The notes beneath the pieces were generated by a model. It worked only from the letters and a program-made list of their open reading frames with translations, made no database searches and had not been told where the DNA came from. DNA of 8,984 bases from contig DBPQ01000041.1 of NCBI GenBank assembly GCA_002304945.1, forward strand, positions 1-8,984, in the 5' to 3' direction. Positions 6,616 to 8,984 of the stretch are shown piece after piece (position 1 is the stretch's first letter; each line of letters opens with the position of its first letter). Origin of the DNA: Actinomycetales bacterium UBA1416. Its GTDB lineage: Bacteria > Actinomycetota > Actinomycetes > Actinomycetales > Actinomycetaceae. The position numbers and the translations under genes were made by a program.

Positions 6616-6621
6616 AGTCTA
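6616..6621 (-). promoter_or_regulatory. Candidate -10 box for tRNA-Val
   Basis: TAGACT on the - strand matches TANNNT and would start transcription at about 6609, giving a leader of roughly 5 bases before the tRNA. It lies in the 43-base gap after the DUF3052 stop. No -35 is evident, so co-transcription with DUF3052 remains possible. Confidence 0.35.
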
Positions 6622-6647
6622 CCGGCCAGCGGGGACGTGCCCGGCAG

Positions 6648-7061
6648 CTACGTGCGACCCCGGGCGGTGAGCCGGATCCCCGACCAGGTGGCGCCGGCGG
6701 AGATGGCGGAGGTGGTGTGCAGGCCGGCGGTCTTCGCGGCCTCCTCGATCTCCGTGGGCCGCACGTGGCCCGGCCGCCCGGGCTTCGGTGTCAGCACCCA
6801 GACCAGTCCGCCGTTGTCGAGGTTGGCGGCCGCGTCGACGAGGAGGTCGGTGAGGTCCTCGGCCTCGGCGTCGTCCGCCCGCCACCAGATCACCGCGCCG
6901 TCGACGACGTCCCCGTAGTTCTCGTCGACCAGGGCGTGGCCGGTGGCCTCCTCGATCTGGTCCCGGATGGCGGAATCGGCGTCGTCGTCGACGTAGTACT
7001 CCTGCACGACGAGGCCGGGGCCGAACCCGAACGTGCGATCGGCCGCTGCTGTGCCAGACAT
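6648..7061 (-). CDS. DUF3052 family protein
   Basis: A 137-residue soluble protein of the uncharacterised DUF3052 family, found in actinobacteria and often beside aceE (Rv2239c near Rv2241 in M. tuberculosis, from memory). There is no signal peptide or membrane segment. Visible features are an acidic N-terminal half (YYVDDDADSAIRDQIEEATG, residues 23-41), then GAVIWWRADD (55-64), a hydrophobic strand GLVWVLTPKPGRPGHV (85-100), a helix PTEIEEAAKTAGL, and a C-terminal ATWSGIRLTARG. The alternation suggests a small alpha/beta fold; no catalytic motif is evident. The ATG at 7061 was preferred over the in-frame ATG at 7094 because AGGAAGG lies 6 bases upstream (7068-7074) and the extra 11 residues fit no family feature. 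The 7094 start would also sit close to or inside the predicted promoter. It is divergent from aceE, which suggests but does not show a link to pyruvate metabolism. Confidence 0.87.
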   Translation of the reverse strand: MSGTAAADRTFGFGPGLVVQEYYVDDDADSAIRDQIEEATGHALVDENYGDVVDGAVIWWRADDAEAEDLTDLLVDAAANLDNGGLVWVLTPKPGRPGHVRPTEIEEAAKTAGLHTTSAISAGATWSGIRLTARGRT

Positions 7062-7094
7062 CTCCTGCCTTCCTGGTGGGCTTGCGCTCCCCAC

Positions 7095-7122
7095 ACGTTA
7101 GCGCACGGCGGGCACTGTCCAA
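7095..7122 (-). promoter_or_regulatory. Promoter of the DUF3052 gene
   Basis: On the - strand TTGGAC (7122-7117) and TAACGT (7100-7095) are separated by 16 bases, close to the primary sigma-factor consensus. Transcription would start near 7088, leaving a leader of about 27 bases that contains the AGGAAGG ribosome site. This is the best two-part promoter in the window, but it is judged by eye only. Confidence 0.5.
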
Positions 7123-7183
7123 TATCCCCGAGATCCGCCGTGAATGGCCCGGCGGTCCGGCAGGCAGCATGGGGGCACTCGAT

Positions 7184-7189
7184 TACGAT
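7184..7189 (+). promoter_or_regulatory. Candidate -10 box for aceE
   Basis: TACGAT on the + strand fits TANNNT and would start transcription near 7196, giving a leader of about 70 bases before the TTG. The upstream region has no clear -35. The same eight bases TACGATTG also occur at the rnpB candidate promoter. Confidence 0.4.
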
Positions 7190-7195
7190 TGGCAC

Positions 7196-7232
7196 CACGT
7201 GAAGGTTCAGCCCACGCACGTGCTCGACGAGC
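7196..7232 (+). promoter_or_regulatory. Possible operator: paired palindromes in the aceE leader
   Basis: CACGTG occurs at 7196-7201 and 7217-7222, 21 bp apart, which puts both on the same face of the helix. The second is extended to GCACGTGC (7216-7223) and runs into a further inverted repeat, GCTCGACGAGC (7222-7232). The position between the candidate -10 and the ribosome site suits a repressor or an mRNA structure controlling pyruvate dehydrogenase. CACGTG also occurs elsewhere in the window (4095, 5401), so chance is a real alternative. I do not recognise the regulator. Confidence 0.3.
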
Positions 7233-7266
7233 GTCAGAGTGGACGAATAGACAGTGAGGACGCATC

Positions 7267-8984
7267 TTGGCCCAGGAAAAGTCCCCGTTCATCAACGGGT
7301 TGCTCAGCTCGGTTCCTGACATCGACAGTGACGAGACCCGGGAGTGGCTGGATTCTCTCGACGGGCTCATCGACGAGAAGGGCGGGCCTCGCGCCCGATA
7401 CGTGCTGCTCTCCATGCTCAAACGGGCACGGGAGCGCAACGTCGCGATCCCCACCTCGCTCAACACCCCCTACGTGAACACGATCGGGGTGCACGAGGAG
7501 CCCTACTTCCCCGGCGACGAGCACATGGAGCGCCAGTTCCGCCGCTGGATCCGCTGGAACGCGGCCGTCATGGTGACCCGCGCGCAGCGGCCGGGAGTCG
7601 GGGTGGGCGGGCACATCTCGTCCTACGCCTCCGTCGCCACGCTGTACGAGGTCGGCTTCAACCACTTCTTCCGCGGCAAGCACCACCCCGGCGGCGGCGA
7701 CCAGGTGTTCTTCCAGGGCCACGCGGCTCCCGGCAACTACGCCCGCGCGTTCATCGAGGGGCGCCTCTCCGAGGACGACATGGACGGCTTCCGCCAGGAG
7801 TACTCCCGGCCGGCCGGCGGTCGTGGCCTGCCCTCCTACCCGCACCCCCGCCGCATGGAGGACTTCTGGGAGTTCCCCACGGTCTCCATGGGCCTCGGCC
7901 CGGCGCACGCCATCTACCAGGCCTGGGTGAACAAGTACCTGCACGCCCGCGGTATCAAGGACACCTCCCAGCAGAACGTGTGGGCGTTCCTCGGCGACGG
8001 CGAGATGGACGAGCCCGAGTCGCGCGGCATGCTGCAGCTCGCCGCCCAGCAGGGCCTCGACAACCTCACCTTCGTGGTCAACTGCAACCTGCAGCGCCTC
8101 GACGGCCCCGTCCGTGGCAACGGCAAGATCATCCAGGAGCTCGAGGCGTTCTTCCGGGGTGCCGGCTGGAACGTCATCAAGGTCATCTGGGGCCGCGAGT
8201 GGGACCCGCTGCTCAACGCGGACAAGGATCGGGCGCTCGTCAACCTGATGAACAACACGCTCGACGGCGACTACCAGACCTTCAAGGCGAACGACGGCGC
8301 CTACGTGCGGGAGAACTTCTTCGGCCGTGACCCGCGCACCAAGGCGCTCGTCGCCAACATGACGGATGAGCAGATCTGGGCGCTGCGGCGCGGCGGGCAC
8401 GACTACCGCAAGATGTACGCGGCCTACAAGGCGGCCACGGAGCACACCGGCCAGCCGACCGTCGTCCTCGCCCACACGATCAAGGGCTACAGCCTCGGCC
8501 CGTCGTTCGCCGGCCGCAACGCGACGCACCAGATGAAGAAGATGAAGGTCAAGGACCTCAAGGCCCTGCGGGACCTGCTGCACATCCCGATCTCCGACGA
8601 GGAGATCGAGGCCGACCCGTACAACCCGCCGTACTACCGGCCGGCGGAGGACGACCCGGCGCTGCAGTACATGCTGGAACGGCGCAAGGCGCTGGGCGGG
8701 TTCCTCCCCGAACGCATGGCGCCGAAGCAGACCGAGATCACCCTGCCCGGGGACAAGCCGTTCGAGATCCTGAAGGGTGGATCGGGCCAGCAGGAGGTCG
8801 CCACCACGATGGCGTTCGTCCGGCTGCTGAAGGAGCTCATCAAGGACAAGGAGTTCGGGCGGCGGATCGTTCCGATCATCCCGGACGAGGCACGGACCTT
8901 CGGGCTCGACTCGATCTTCCCCACCGCGAAGATCTTCAACACCGCCGGGATGAACTACACGGCCGTGGACCACGACCTGATGCT
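7267..8984 (+). CDS. aceE: Pyruvate dehydrogenase E1 component (homodimeric), 3'-truncated
   Basis: Thiamine-diphosphate enzyme that decarboxylates pyruvate and passes the acetyl group to the E2 lipoyl domain of the pyruvate dehydrogenase complex, feeding acetyl-CoA into the TCA cycle. 572 codons are visible before the window ends; the full protein is usually about 900 residues. The protein matches E. coli AceE closely in several blocks: GGHISSYASVATLYEVGFNH (114-133), FFQGHAAPGNYARAFIEGR (148-166), SYPHPRRMEDFWEFPTVSMG (190-209), and the thiamine motif GDGEMDEPES (243-252) running to VVNCNLQRLDGPV (270-282). GGHD includes H378, equivalent to E. coli H407, and AHTIKGY follows. The start is TTG at 7267: TGAGGA (7255-7260) lies 6 bases upstream, and the sequence then reads (M)AQEKSPFINGLLSSVPD, which fits actinobacterial AceE. 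An antisense open frame of 579 codons covers this gene and is a GC artefact. Confidence 0.97.
   Translation, partial: MAQEKSPFINGLLSSVPDIDSDETREWLDSLDGLIDEKGGPRARYVLLSMLKRARERNVAIPTSLNTPYVNTIGVHEEPYFPGDEHMERQFRRWIRWNAAVMVTRAQRPGVGVGGHISSYASVATLYEVGFNHFFRGKHHPGGGDQVFFQGHAAPGNYARAFIEGRLSEDDMDGFRQEYSRPAGGRGLPSYPHPRRMEDFWEFPTVSMGLGPAHAIYQAWVNKYLHARGIKDTSQQNVWAFLGDGEMDEPESRGMLQLAAQQGLDNLTFVVNCNLQRLDGPVRGNGKIIQELEAFFRGAGWNVIKVIWGREWDPLLNADKDRALVNLMNNTLDGDYQTFKANDGAYVRENFFGRDPRTKALVANMTDEQIWALRRGGHDYRKMYAAYKAATEHTGQPTVVLAHTIKGYSLGPSFAGRNATHQMKKMKVKDLKALRDLLHIPISDEEIEADPYNPPYYRPAEDDPALQYMLERRKALGGFLPERMAPKQTEITLPGDKPFEILKGGSGQQEVATTMAFVRLLKELIKDKEFGRRIVPIIPDEARTFGLDSIFPTAKIFNTAGMNYTAVDHDLM

Noticed and set aside
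7234..8973. 579-codon open frame antisense to aceE
   Set aside because: It lies opposite a full-length match to pyruvate dehydrogenase E1. Its product is Val/Arg/Glu/Leu-rich with no recognisable domain. Long antisense frames are expected at this GC content.
1..8984. CRISPR array, insertion sequence, prophage or defence genes
   Set aside because: I found no regularly spaced repeats, transposase-like proteins, terminal inverted repeats or known defence motifs. All coding space is accounted for by housekeeping or transport genes.

Overview
The window comes from a very GC-rich genome. Its gene families point to an Actinomycetota chromosome, probably a Micrococcales-like lineage: a ptsF-ptsH type fructose PTS pair, the bifunctional RNase H/phosphatase, a DUF3052 gene next to aceE, and an actinobacterial class A RNase P RNA. 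I cannot name the genus. The content is mostly housekeeping. I see no transposon, prophage, CRISPR array or defence island.

Left part (1-2860, + strand). The window opens inside a fructose-type PTS permease (EIIB and EIIC visible, with an Ala/Pro linker that probably leads back to an EIIA domain). It is followed 16 bases later by HPr, the phosphocarrier that supplies it. A 15-bp GC-rich hairpin closes this operon. Next is a lipoprotein with one good and one degenerate FKBP-type peptidyl-prolyl isomerase domain.

Middle part (2882-6604, - strand). Read in the - direction the order is tRNA-Val(UAC), a coiled-coil protein related to the C4 zinc-ribbon family but without its cysteines, RNase H/phosphatase (one-base stop/start overlap with the previous gene), the RNase P RNA gene rnpB, and an MFS transporter. 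rnpB is packed between two coding genes with 12 bases on its upstream side and 28 on its downstream side. Its promoter must therefore sit at the end of the RNase H gene, and the transporter may be expressed by readthrough from rnpB.

Right part (6648-8984). A DUF3052 gene (- strand) and aceE, the pyruvate dehydrogenase E1 subunit (+ strand, TTG start, cut by the window end), diverge from a 205-base intergenic region. That region holds candidate promoters for both genes, and two CACGTG palindromes exactly 21 bp apart in the putative aceE leader.

The most interesting points are the cysteine-less zinc-ribbon homologue still coupled to RNase H, the tight rnpB-transporter arrangement, the GGC (instead of GGU) sequence in the predicted tRNA 3'-end binding loop of RNase P RNA, and the paired palindromes upstream of aceE. 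None is a clear new system. They are departures from familiar families that can be checked.
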